From Pseudomonas viridiflava (GTDB taxonomy: Bacteria; Pseudomonadota; Gammaproteobacteria; Pseudomonadales; Pseudomonadaceae), in the NCBI RefSeq assembly GCF_900589395.1, contig NZ_UUIS01000073.1:62001-126000 (forward strand): 64,000 nucleotides of DNA, read 5' to 3'. The number at the start of each line of letters is the position of its first letter. Position 1 is the first letter of the stretch. A program made the position numbers and the translations under genes. The notes below the pieces were generated by a model. The model was not told the DNA's origin and did not search any database. It was given only the letters and a program-made list of their open reading frames with translations. Shown here one piece after another: positions 1 through 7,715 of this stretch.

Positions 1-898
1 AGGTGCCGTCGAGCAGGATGCCGCGCGCCTTGAGCTGGTCGGCCGGTTCGCCATGACCTGGCAGACGCTCTTCGAGCATGTCGTAGTAGGTGTCCGGCGG
101 TGGGGTCATGAACGGCATGCCCAGTGCCTTGAGCGCGTCCCAGGTCTTGAGCAGGTCATCGGTGCAGAACGCCACGTGCTGGATGCCTTCGCCGTTGAAC
201 TGCATCAGGAATTCTTCGATCTGCCCGGCACCGCGCGAGGACTCCTCGTTGAGCGGAATGCGGATCATGCCGTCGGGCGCGCTCATGGCCCGGGAAGTCA
301 GGCCGGTGTATTCGCCCTTGATATCGAAGTAGCGCAGCTCGCGGAAGTTGAACAGCTTTTCATAGAAGCCGGCCCAGTAGGCCATGCGCCCGCGGTACAC
401 GTTGTGCGTCAGGTGATCGATGAACTTGAGCCCGGCGCCCACCGGGTGACGGTCCACGCCCTCGATGAAATTGAAGTCGATGTCATAAATAGAGGTGCCT
501 TCGCCGAAGCGGTCGATCAGGTACAGCGGCGCGCCACCGATGCCCTTGATCGCCGGCAGGCGCAGCTCCATGGGGCCGACGGCGATTTCCAGCGGCTGGG
601 CGCCCAGCGCCAGGGCGCGCTCGTAGGCCTTGTGCGAGTCCTTGACCCGGAACGCCATGCCGCACACCGACGGCCCATGCTCGGCGGCAAAATACGATGC
701 CAGGCTGTGCGGCTCGTTGTTGAGGATCAGGTTGATGTCGCCCTGGCGATACAGGCTCACCGCCTTGGAACGGTGGATCGCCACTTCGGTAAAGCCCAGC
801 TTGTGCAGCACCGGTTCCAGGACGCCAGGCGCAGGCGCGGCCAGCTCAATGAATTCAAAGCCCATCAGGCCCATTGGGTTGTCGTAGAGATCAGCCAT
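1..898 (-). CDS. hpd: 4-hydroxyphenylpyruvate dioxygenase, 5' part (runs off the window edge)
   Basis: Converts 4-hydroxyphenylpyruvate to homogentisate in tyrosine and phenylalanine breakdown, in the cytoplasm. The 299 visible residues start MADLYDNPMGLMGFEFIEL, typical of Pseudomonas HPPD, and carry two of the three ferrous-iron ligands: His162 in FIDHLTHN and His241 in GIQHVAF. The third ligand, a glutamate near residue 320 in the family, lies outside the window, so the gene is cut by the window edge and not necessarily broken. The ATG at 898-896 is preceded by AAGGAG (906-911 on the minus strand). It is transcribed divergently from the GlcG-like gene. Identification is very sure. Confidence 0.97.
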   Translation of the reverse strand, partial: MADLYDNPMGLMGFEFIELAAPAPGVLEPVLHKLGFTEVAIHRSKAVSLYRQGDINLILNNEPHSLASYFAAEHGPSVCGMAFRVKDSHKAYERALALGAQPLEIAVGPMELRLPAIKGIGGAPLYLIDRFGEGTSIYDIDFNFIEGVDRHPVGAGLKFIDHLTHNVYRGRMAYWAGFYEKLFNFRELRYFDIKGEYTGLTSRAMSAPDGMIRIPLNEESSRGAGQIEEFLMQFNGEGIQHVAFCTDDLLKTWDALKALGMPFMTPPPDTYYDMLEERLPGHGEPADQLKARGILLDGT

Positions 899-1325
899 GG
901 TCTGGCTCCTTGCAGAAAATGAACACGCGGGTGGAAGGTGGCGTTCAGTGTCTGCAAGGGGGCGCGCAGGAGATGCCCCGCACACTACGGGCAAGGAAGT
1001 CTCCGAACAGCAACTGCAAGGCGAGGATTTTCATGCCCTGAGACTAGCCTGAGTTGCCGATTGTGCATAGCGCCAGCACGCCAGAGCCTGTGCCCTACGG
1101 GGCGACGAACGTAACGTGTCCCTGCAAGCCTTTGATTTGAAAATATTTACCTCAAGGCCAGGCACACAATCAGCACGATGACAGGCGCGGATCGGCCGTC
1201 CGGGCATAGACATCCCGGCCATTGCGCCACAATGATCAGGGCCGGTTGCCGTTTGAACAGCAACCGCTATGCTGCCAGACCCGACCCTGAACAGGCGCTT
1301 GCCGCCCCCTTGCAAAGGATGCTTC
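899..1325. other. Divergent intergenic region hpd / glcG-like
   Basis: This 427-bp stretch separates two divergent genes and must hold both promoters. Apart from the two ribosome binding sites at its ends I see no convincing gene, terminator or known operator. An AT-rich patch near 1135-1155 could be part of a promoter or regulator site, but I cannot assign it. Confidence 0.4.
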
Positions 1326-1733
1326 ATGAAAATCAAAGCCGTGATGACCCAGACCGAAATCAGCCAGATCCTGGCAGCCTCGCGTCAGGAAGCCCTCGCC
1401 CACGGATGGGCCGTGTCCATTGCCATCGTCGACGATGGCGGTCATTTGCTGGCCTTTGAACGCCTGGACGGCGCCAACCCGATCAGCAGCTACATCAGCA
1501 TTGAAAAAGCCCGCACTGCCGCCCTGGGCCGCCGCGAGTCCAAGGGCTATGAAGAAATTGTCAATGGCGGCCGCACCGCCTTTCTCGGCGCCCCGCTGCT
1601 GACCCCGCTGGAAGGCGGCGTGCCGGTGATCGTCGACGGCCAGGTGATCGGGGCGGTCGGCGTGTCCGGGGTCAAGTCCGAAGATGATGCGTATGTAGCC
1701 AAAGCCGGCATCCAGGCCCTGAACGCCGACTGA
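1326..1733 (+). CDS. GlcG/HbpS-family (DUF336) protein
   Basis: A 135-residue protein of the GlcG/HbpS (DUF336) family, recognised from the pattern SIAIVDDGGHLLAFERLDGA near the N-terminus and the glycine-rich GAPLLTPLEGGVPVIVDG with GAVGVSG near the end. Some family members bind haem, others are encoded in the glycolate (glc) operon; no catalytic role is established. I chose the ATG at 1326 because AAAGGA lies about 7 bases upstream; an in-frame upstream ATG at 1269 would add 19 poorly conserved-looking residues. The next gene on the same strand, 103 bp downstream, is a malate synthase G relative, which echoes the glcG-glcB order of E. coli. Confidence 0.85.
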   Translation: MKIKAVMTQTEISQILAASRQEALAHGWAVSIAIVDDGGHLLAFERLDGANPISSYISIEKARTAALGRRESKGYEEIVNGGRTAFLGAPLLTPLEGGVPVIVDGQVIGAVGVSGVKSEDDAYVAKAGIQALNAD

Positions 1734-1836
1734 GCCACCCAGCCGCACGCCTTTCGAGTCATTTGCGGGTGCCGCCCGACACGGATCAGCGTTGATCCGC
1801 CCCGCACTGGCCATTTTCGAAAGGAGCGCCCCGATC

Positions 1837-3426
1837 ATGGATTACGTCCGCTGCAACCGCCTGGCCGTCGCCGCCAGCCTGCATCGTTTCATCGAACAGC
1901 AAGTGCTGGCCGACACTTCTCTGGTCCCGGAGCTGTTCTGGGAACGCTGTGAGGCTCTGGTGCATGAACTGGCTCCGCAGGTACGCGACCTGCTGATGGA
2001 GCGCGAGCGGCTGCAACAGGCCCTTGCCCACTGGCACCAGGCGCACACGCCGGCCCCGGCGGCCGGCAGCGCCTGGCGCGAGCATCTGCAACATATCGGC
2101 TACCTGCAGCCCGTGCCGGCCCCCTTTCGGGCCACCACCGCCAACGTCGACATGGAAATCAGCGACCAGTGCGGGCCCTGCCTGCACGTGCCCGGCACCC
2201 CGCTCAAGCCGTTGCTCGAAGCCGCCAACGCACGCTGGGGCTCGCTGTACCAGGCGTTGTACGACAGCGACGTCATCGCCATGGCGCCCGGCTGTGAACA
2301 TGACGCCGGGCGCAATCCACAGCGGGCGGCCAACGTGGTGGTGCATGCCCGCGAGTTGCTGGACGCTGTCGTGCCCCTGGCCATCGGCAGCCATGTCGAC
2401 GCCCGCCACTACCGGATCAGTAACGGCCAACTGATCGTCACCCAGGCGAACGGTGAACAGACCGGCCTGCGCCATCGAAGCCACTACCTGGGCTTTCAGG
2501 GCGACCCCCGGCAACCCACCGCGATCCTGCTCAAGCACCATGGGCTGCACCTGCAGATCTGTATCGCGGCGCAAAGCCGGGCCGGGGTCTGCGATGTCGC
2601 CGGCATCAGCGATGTACTGCTGGAAGCGGCGGTGTCGGTGATCATCGACACCGGCACGACGCTGGACCGGATCACCCTCTTCCAGCACTGGCTGGGTCTG
2701 ATGCAGGGCACTCTGGCTGGCCTGGCGGCCGACCATCGCTATCAGGCCGCCGCCGGTGGCGAGCTGAGGCTGCCGGGGCGCGCCTTGTCGATGTTGCGCG
2801 TCAATGGTCTGCACCGGTATTGCCCCGCCATGCTCGACGCCCACGGGCAGGCCATTCCAGCCTTGCTGCTCGACACGCTGCTGGGCAGCCTGATTGCCCT
2901 GCACGACCGGCAACGGCGCGGCAACGCCAGAAGCGGCAGCGTCTATTTGCTGGTGCCCCACCTGCAAGGGCCTCAAGAGGCCGTGTTCGTCGACAGGCTC
3001 TTCGAGCGCCTGGAAGCGCTGCTGGACCTGCCCGCCTGCACGCTCAAGGCAGGGTTGATCGACCAGCACTGGCGCACCACGCTGAACCTTCAAGCCTGCG
3101 TGCAGGCCTTGGCGACACGCATCGCGTGGCTGGGAACCGACCTTTCACCGTGCGATGCCAGTGTCGATATCGACCACCGCGCCTGCGTAGAGACCGTGCA
3201 GCACCACAACCGCCTGGTCGGCCTGGCCTGTGGCCTGAGCGGACGGGCGCAATGGTTCAGCACAGAGCCGGTCGGCTCGCCCGCCGCCGCCACCTTGCAG
3301 GCACTGCACTACCACCACATCGACTATCTGCAGCGGCAACGGAACCTGCAGCAGCAAGACCCGGCTCAGCAATGCGCGGCACTGCGAGAGCAGTTACTGG
3401 ACATGGCGCAGGCGCACAGTGGGTAG
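1837..3426 (+). CDS. Malate synthase G-like protein, shortened and probably catalytically altered
   Basis: The 529-residue product follows malate synthase G (GlcB, about 725 residues) along its length: NRLAVAASLHRFI, FRATTANVDMEI, AANARWGSLYQALY, LGFQGDPRQPTAILLKHHGL, FQHWLGLMQGTL, RTTLNLQACV, GLACGLSGRAQ and PAAATLQALHYH all align with GlcB signatures. Arg321, Glu381 and Asp409 appear to match the catalytic Arg and the two Mg ligands of GlcB. However, the GlcB CEDS motif is replaced by DTGTT (271-275), a loop after GRAQ is deleted, and the whole C-terminal plug domain with the catalytic Asp (E. coli Asp631) is absent. The reading frame is intact and ATG 1837 has AAGGAG upstream, so it looks like a maintained pseudoenzyme and not simple decay. 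Function unknown. Confidence 0.8.
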   Translation: MDYVRCNRLAVAASLHRFIEQQVLADTSLVPELFWERCEALVHELAPQVRDLLMERERLQQALAHWHQAHTPAPAAGSAWREHLQHIGYLQPVPAPFRATTANVDMEISDQCGPCLHVPGTPLKPLLEAANARWGSLYQALYDSDVIAMAPGCEHDAGRNPQRAANVVVHARELLDAVVPLAIGSHVDARHYRISNGQLIVTQANGEQTGLRHRSHYLGFQGDPRQPTAILLKHHGLHLQICIAAQSRAGVCDVAGISDVLLEAAVSVIIDTGTTLDRITLFQHWLGLMQGTLAGLAADHRYQAAAGGELRLPGRALSMLRVNGLHRYCPAMLDAHGQAIPALLLDTLLGSLIALHDRQRRGNARSGSVYLLVPHLQGPQEAVFVDRLFERLEALLDLPACTLKAGLIDQHWRTTLNLQACVQALATRIAWLGTDLSPCDASVDIDHRACVETVQHHNRLVGLACGLSGRAQWFSTEPVGSPAAATLQALHYHHIDYLQRQRNLQQQDPAQQCAALREQLLDMAQAHSG

Positions 3427-3458
3427 AATCGCGACTCGATCAGGGCAAGGAAACAGGC

Positions 3459-4373
3459 ATGGACAAGTTGCTGGCGATAACGCTGTTCGTCGAAGCGGTC
3501 GATAGCCGCGGGTTTTCCGCCGCCGCGCGCAAGCTGGGGCTGGCGACGTCCTCGGTCAGCCGCGCGATCAATGCACTGGAAAGCGAACTAGGCGCCACCT
3601 TGCTCAACCGCTCGACCCGGCAGATTTCCGTGACCGACGCCGGGGCACGCTATTACCACAAGGCCCGGCGCCTGCTGGAAGACCTGGCCGAGGCCGATGC
3701 GCAAGTGGCCGACCGCGGCCTGGAACCCGTGGGCAGCCTGCGCGTGTGTGTGCCGGTGGAGTTTGGCCGAAGGCTGATTGCGCCGCACCTGGGGCGACTG
3801 CTCAAGCAGTATCCGGGCCTTGCGCTGGACATCAGTCTGAGTGATCGCTTCGACGACCTGCTCGATGGCCGCTTCGATGTTGCCATCCGTTTGGGTGAGG
3901 CGGCCACCGACGCCGAGGTGGTGTGCCGGCACCTGGCGGACTTTCAACGCTGGAGCGTGGCCAGCCCGGCCTATCTTGCCACCCATGGGCAGCCTGAACG
4001 CCCCGAGCACCTGGCGACCCACGCCTGCCTGCGCTTCAGCTATGGCGCAGCGCGCCAGGTGTGGTGCTTCAAGCGCCTGCAGGAACAGATTGACGTACCG
4101 ATCCAGGGGCGCTTGCGCAGCGACAATGCCGATGTCCTGCGCCAGGCTGCCCTCGACGACACAGGCATCGCCCTGCTGGCCGACTGGCTGGTGGCTGAAG
4201 ATGTCAACGCCGGCCGGCTGGTGCGGGTGCTGCCTGAGTGGCAATGCAACCCGGACCAGGCCAGCCATGGCATCAACGCCCTCTACCTGCCCAACCACCG
4301 CGGCTCACGGCGCGTGACCGCCTTTGTCGATTTCCTGCAGGAAGTCCTGAATATCCAGTTCAACCCCCTGTAG
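3459..4373 (+). CDS. LysR-family transcriptional regulator
   Basis: A 304-residue LysR-type regulator. The N-terminal winged helix-turn-helix is clear (residues about 5-60: FSAAARKLGLATSSVSRAI, then LLNRSTRQISVTDAG), followed by the periplasmic-binding-like effector domain (LRVCVPVEFGRRLIAPHLG onwards). The ATG at 3459 follows AAGGAAA. The gene starts 32 bp after the malate synthase-like gene on the same strand, so the two may be cotranscribed, but its target is not evident. It could equally control the convergent or downstream transporter. A REP hairpin begins at its stop codon. Confidence 0.9.
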   Translation: MDKLLAITLFVEAVDSRGFSAAARKLGLATSSVSRAINALESELGATLLNRSTRQISVTDAGARYYHKARRLLEDLAEADAQVADRGLEPVGSLRVCVPVEFGRRLIAPHLGRLLKQYPGLALDISLSDRFDDLLDGRFDVAIRLGEAATDAEVVCRHLADFQRWSVASPAYLATHGQPERPEHLATHACLRFSYGAARQVWCFKRLQEQIDVPIQGRLRSDNADVLRQAALDDTGIALLADWLVAEDVNAGRLVRVLPEWQCNPDQASHGINALYLPNHRGSRRVTAFVDFLQEVLNIQFNPL

Positions 4374-4517
4374 GAGCGCGCTTGCCCGCGACCGAGTGCG
4401 TTAGCAGTCGTAAATTTTCAGCGTTTCGCAAATTTTTCGGCCGAAAACCATAAATTTTCAGCGTTTCCACAATTTTGCTAGCGCTACGCACTCGGTCGCG
4501 GGCAAGCGCGCTCCTAC
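4371..4517. repeat. REP-type inverted pair (family 1, copy A)
   Basis: Two about 31-bp arms in inverted orientation (4371-4401 and 4487-4517), each beginning GTAGGAGCGCGCTTGCCCGC or its complement, flank an AT-rich centre containing repeated AAATTTTCAGCGTTT. The element starts at the lysR stop codon and could form a long hairpin that also ends transcription. Four more copies of the same design occur in this window. Confidence 0.9.
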
Positions 4518-4651
4518 ACCCCACGATGTGGATGCATGATGCCTTTGCGCCAAGCGCAACGCTGCGTTGCGTCTTGGATGGATTCTCTCTGCTTCACGCA
4601 AAACTTAACCTTCATGGCACTGCTCACTCACGCCTTGCCGGAGTCACCGCC

Positions 4652-5836
4652 ATGAATGCCAGCCTTGCTGTCCCCGCCTCGTCAACACGCGTGCTTTCGC
4701 GCCTGTTGGTGATGGTCTTTGCCTTTTGCTGCGGCGCCATCGTCGCCAACATCTATTACGCCCAGCCGGTGGTCGGGCTGATTGCCGCTGACCTGCACCT
4801 GAGCCCCGGCAGTGCCGGTCTGATCGTTTCGCTGACCCAGATCGGCTACGCGCTGGGCCTGTTGTTCCTGGTGCCACTGGCCGACCTGGTGGAAAACCGC
4901 AAGCTGATGATCTGCACCTCGCTGGTGGCCGCAGCCAGCCTGTTGCTGGCCGGACTCAGCCAGCACGGCAGTGTGTTCCTGGCCCTGTCGCTGCTGATCG
5001 GCTTCAGTTCAGTGGCCGTGCAGATGCTGGTGCCGCTGGCCGCGCACATGGCGCCCGAGCACAGCCGCGGCCGGGTGGTGGGGTCGATCATGGGCGGCTT
5101 GCTGCTGGGCATTCTGCTGGCCCGGCCCCTGTCGAGCCTGGTGGCCGATCATTTCGGCTGGCGGATCATGTTCATGGGCGCGTCGCTGGTGATGCTGGGG
5201 ATCATCGCGTTGCTGTCGTTGCTCATTCCGCCTCGGCTGCCTGAACATCGCGCCAGCTACGCCCAACTGATGGGTTCGCTGCTGACCTTGCTGCGCCGCT
5301 ACCCGCTGCTGCGCCAGCGCTCGCTGTACCAGGCCTTGATGTTTGCCGCCTTCAGCCTGTTCTGGACCGCCGTGCCCATCGAGCTGATGCAGGCCCATGG
5401 CTTGTCGCAAAGCCAGATAGCCGTGTTTGCCTTGGTGGGGGCCATTGGCGCCATTGCCGCGCCGATTGCCGGACGCCTGGCCGATGCCGGCCATACCCGC
5501 CGCGCCTCGCAGGTGGCCATGGCCCTGGCGCCACTGGCCATGCTGATCGGTGTGAGCCAGCCCGGCGCCAGCCTGTGGGGACTGGCCCTGACCGGCATCC
5601 TGCTGGACTTTGCGGTGCAGATGAACATGGTGCTGGGCCAGCGCGAGGTCTACGCCCTGGATCCGGCCAGCCGCGGGCGGCTCAATGCGCTGTACATGAC
5701 CAGTATCTTTCTGGGTGGCGCCCTCGGTTCGGCACTGGCCGGCGTGCTCTACCAGTCGTTTGCCTGGAGCGGCATTGCCCTGGCCGGCGCGGTGCTCCCG
5801 GCGCTGGCACTGCTGTTGTTCGCGACCAAGCGGTGA
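4652..5836 (+). CDS. MFS transporter
   Basis: A 394-residue major facilitator superfamily permease of the inner membrane with about 12 hydrophobic segments. The N-terminal half shows ANIYYAQPVVGLIAADL, a signature shared by MFS drug/sugar-type exporters, and the loop 2-3 region reads PLADLVENRKL. Substrate unknown. The ATG at 4652 has GGAG about 9 bases upstream; an upstream in-frame start at 4475 would run into the repeat and is rejected. The gene is convergent with gntR, with only 4 bp between stop codons, so it is probably not part of the gluconate system. Confidence 0.88.
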   Translation: MNASLAVPASSTRVLSRLLVMVFAFCCGAIVANIYYAQPVVGLIAADLHLSPGSAGLIVSLTQIGYALGLLFLVPLADLVENRKLMICTSLVAAASLLLAGLSQHGSVFLALSLLIGFSSVAVQMLVPLAAHMAPEHSRGRVVGSIMGGLLLGILLARPLSSLVADHFGWRIMFMGASLVMLGIIALLSLLIPPRLPEHRASYAQLMGSLLTLLRRYPLLRQRSLYQALMFAAFSLFWTAVPIELMQAHGLSQSQIAVFALVGAIGAIAAPIAGRLADAGHTRRASQVAMALAPLAMLIGVSQPGASLWGLALTGILLDFAVQMNMVLGQREVYALDPASRGRLNALYMTSIFLGGALGSALAGVLYQSFAWSGIALAGAVLPALALLLFATKR

Positions 5837-5840
5837 TCGC

Positions 5841-6857
5841 TCAAGAACTCTCGCGCACCACCAGCTCGAAACCCAGGTCAACCTGGGTTTCGAGCGTCTG
5901 CTCATCGATCAGCGCCAGCAGCATCTGCGCCGCCCGCTGGCCGACGGCCTCACGCGGGGTGCGAATCGAGGTCAGGCGCGGCACCATGTGCGCCGACCCC
6001 GGCAGGTCGTTGAACCCCACCAGCGCCACCTGCCCCGGAATATCGATGCCACGGCGCAGGGCTTCCAGCGCCGCACCCTGGGCCAGGTCGTCGTTGCAGA
6101 AGAACACCGCATCCACGTCGGGGTGCGCCTCGATCAGTTGGCTGAACAGCTCACAGCCCAGGCCGATGGACGAAGGCAACGGTGACATGAGGTGCAGGTC
6201 CGGATCGTCCAGGCCCGCCTCGACCAGCGCCTGGCGAAACCCTGCCCCGCGTTGCAACACACGCGGGTCGAGTTGTGCGGCCATGTACGCCAGGCGCGTG
6301 CGCCCGCGCCCCAGCAAGTGGCGCGCGGCGGCGGCACCGGCCTGGTGCTGGGAAAAACCGACACAGTGAGCCTGTTCGGTCATGTCCAGCTCCATCATGT
6401 GCACGCACGGCACTTCACTGGTCGCCAACAGGCGTCGCGCCGCCGGGGTGTGGTCCAGGCCGGTCAGCAGAATGCCCCGCGGTCGATTGATCAGGTGGTT
6501 GCGCAACAGTTTTTCTTCTTCACCCGGGTTGTAGTGGTAGTTGCCGATCACCACTTCCAGCCCGCGTGGACGCAAGACGTTCTGGATCGCTTCCAGGGTC
6601 TCGATGAACAACTGGTTGGAGAGCGAGGGCACCAGCACCACCACGGTCGGGCTGCTCGAAGACGCCAGCGCCCGGGCGGCCGGGTTGGCCACGTAACCCA
6701 GCCGCTGGGCCGCGGCCTGGACCTTCTCGGCCAGCGCCGGGGCCACTGTGGCGACCCCGCGCAAGGCGCGTGAAGCGGTGATAGGGGAAACGCCGGCCAG
6801 GTTCGCCACTTCATTGAGGGTCGGGCGGCCGGTGGAGCGGGAACCAATACGTGCCAT
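5841..6857 (-). CDS. gntR: LacI-family gluconate operon repressor GntR
   Basis: A 338-residue LacI/GalR-type repressor. The N-terminal helix-turn-helix reads PTLNEVANLAGVSPITASRA (about residues 10-29), followed by a sugar-binding domain. Placement next to gntK and gntP identifies it as the gluconate repressor, which in Pseudomonas releases DNA on binding gluconate or 6-phosphogluconate-type ligands. I prefer ATG 6857; a GTG at 6902 is in frame but overlaps the operator at 6901-6919. It is transcribed divergently from gntK, so the shared region can autoregulate it. Confidence 0.92.
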   Translation of the reverse strand: MARIGSRSTGRPTLNEVANLAGVSPITASRALRGVATVAPALAEKVQAAAQRLGYVANPAARALASSSSPTVVVLVPSLSNQLFIETLEAIQNVLRPRGLEVVIGNYHYNPGEEEKLLRNHLINRPRGILLTGLDHTPAARRLLATSEVPCVHMMELDMTEQAHCVGFSQHQAGAAAARHLLGRGRTRLAYMAAQLDPRVLQRGAGFRQALVEAGLDDPDLHLMSPLPSSIGLGCELFSQLIEAHPDVDAVFFCNDDLAQGAALEALRRGIDIPGQVALVGFNDLPGSAHMVPRLTSIRTPREAVGQRAAQMLLALIDEQTLETQVDLGFELVVRESS

Positions 6858-6900
6858 GTGTTGCCAACTGAAAGAGGGGTTGCCAAGGTGCCAGGTCGGC

Positions 6901-6919
6901 ACTAAGGTAGCGCTATCTC
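6901..6919. promoter_or_regulatory. GntR operator, gntR-proximal
   Basis: The sequence ACTAAGGTAGCGCTATCTC is a near-palindrome centred on AGCGCT. It fits the Pseudomonas GntR site that I recall as AC-N-AAG-N-TAGCGCT. Two related palindromes lie before gntK and gntP, which supports a shared regulator. Confidence 0.7.
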
Positions 6920-7052
6920 ATCGCCCGTGGCAATGAATTGCGCCTCTCGCCTGCTGCCTGCCAGGCATCCGGAGCTGCGCGATGCGAATAGTACCTACAA
7001 AAACAACGACAAGCGCTGGAACAGTTCAGCTGACCTTGAGCCCAATGCGCCA

Positions 7053-7068
7053 AAGACAGCGCTGTCTT
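7053..7068. promoter_or_regulatory. GntR operator, gntK-proximal
   Basis: AAGACAGCGCTGTCTT is a perfect 16-bp palindrome ending 17 bases before the preferred gntK start. It shares the AGCGCT core with the sites at 6901 and 7641. Its position over the likely transcription start or early leader would allow repression. Confidence 0.75.
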
Positions 7069-7085
7069 CAGTAAGGATGGCCACA

Positions 7086-7610
7086 GTGACAACAGACAAG
7101 ACTGCTATTTCTGCCCTGGTAATCATGGGCGTCTCCGGCTGCGGCAAAAGTGAAGTCGGCCAGTGCATTGCCGACCATGCCCACGGACGCCTGATCGAAG
7201 GCGACAGCTTCCATCCAGCGGCCAACATCGAAAAGATGAGCGCCGGCATTGCCCTGAACGATGAAGATCGCGCCGGCTGGCTGACCCGCCTGGGCGAAGA
7301 GCTGGCCAATGCCGTGGCCAAGGGTGAACGCCCGGTGCTGACCTGTTCTGCGCTCAAGCGTCAGTATCGCGAACGCCTGCGCGAAGCGGTGCCCGAACTG
7401 GGCTTCGTGTTCCTGGAGTTGTCTGCGCAAATGGCTCGCCAGCGCTGTGCGCAACGCCCCAATCATTTCATGCCTGCCAGCCTGGTCGACAGCCAGTTTG
7501 CCGCACTGGAACCCCCCATTGGCGAACCGCGCACCCTGGTGGTCGACGCCAGCCAGAGCATCCAGGCCCTGGGCCAGCAGGCCGCCGACTGGTGGCAGGC
7601 TTCACGATAA
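7086..7610 (+). CDS. gntK: Gluconokinase
   Basis: Phosphorylates gluconate to 6-phosphogluconate with ATP. The 174-residue protein has the P-loop GVSGCGKS near the N-terminus, IEGDSFHPAANIEKM and PVLTCSALKRQYRERLR, all hallmarks of GntK-type gluconokinases of about 170-180 residues. The start is a choice: ATG 7077 is directly abutted by its only AAGG, whereas GTG 7086 has AAGGA at a normal 8-base spacing, so I use 7086. The gene is followed by a GC-rich hairpin and a further operator before gntP, so gntP may have its own promoter. Confidence 0.93.
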   Translation: MTTDKTAISALVIMGVSGCGKSEVGQCIADHAHGRLIEGDSFHPAANIEKMSAGIALNDEDRAGWLTRLGEELANAVAKGERPVLTCSALKRQYRERLREAVPELGFVFLELSAQMARQRCAQRPNHFMPASLVDSQFAALEPPIGEPRTLVVDASQSIQALGQQAADWWQASR

Positions 7611-7617
7611 GGCAAAG

Positions 7618-7638
7618 GCCCGGGCCTGCTGCCCGGGC
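7618..7638 (+). terminator. GC-rich hairpin between gntK and gntP
   Basis: GCCCGGGC, a 5-base loop and a second GCCCGGGC form an 8-bp stem just after gntK. There is no immediate T-tract, so it may attenuate or stabilise mRNA and not fully terminate. Confidence 0.5.
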
Positions 7639-7640
7639 GC

Positions 7641-7660
7641 AAAAGACAGCGCTATCTTTT
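7641..7660. promoter_or_regulatory. GntR operator, gntP-proximal
   Basis: AAAAGACAGCGCTATCTTTT is a 20-bp palindrome with a single mismatch and the same AGCGCT core as the other two sites. It lies 55 bp before the gntP start and suggests separate control of the transporter gene. Confidence 0.72.
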
Positions 7661-7715
7661 ATGAACATTCACACGCCCAACCGCTCCATAAAATAATGAC
7701 AACCGGAGAACACTC

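Noticed and set aside
1236..1838. 200-residue minus-strand frame opposite the GlcG-like gene
   Set aside because: It is antisense to a clearly recognisable gene and lacks family resemblance.
2820..3458. Plus-strand extension of the LysR frame to 2820
   Set aside because: The extra 213 residues overlap the malate synthase-like gene in another frame and are arginine/alanine-rich shadow sequence; LysR homology starts at 3459.
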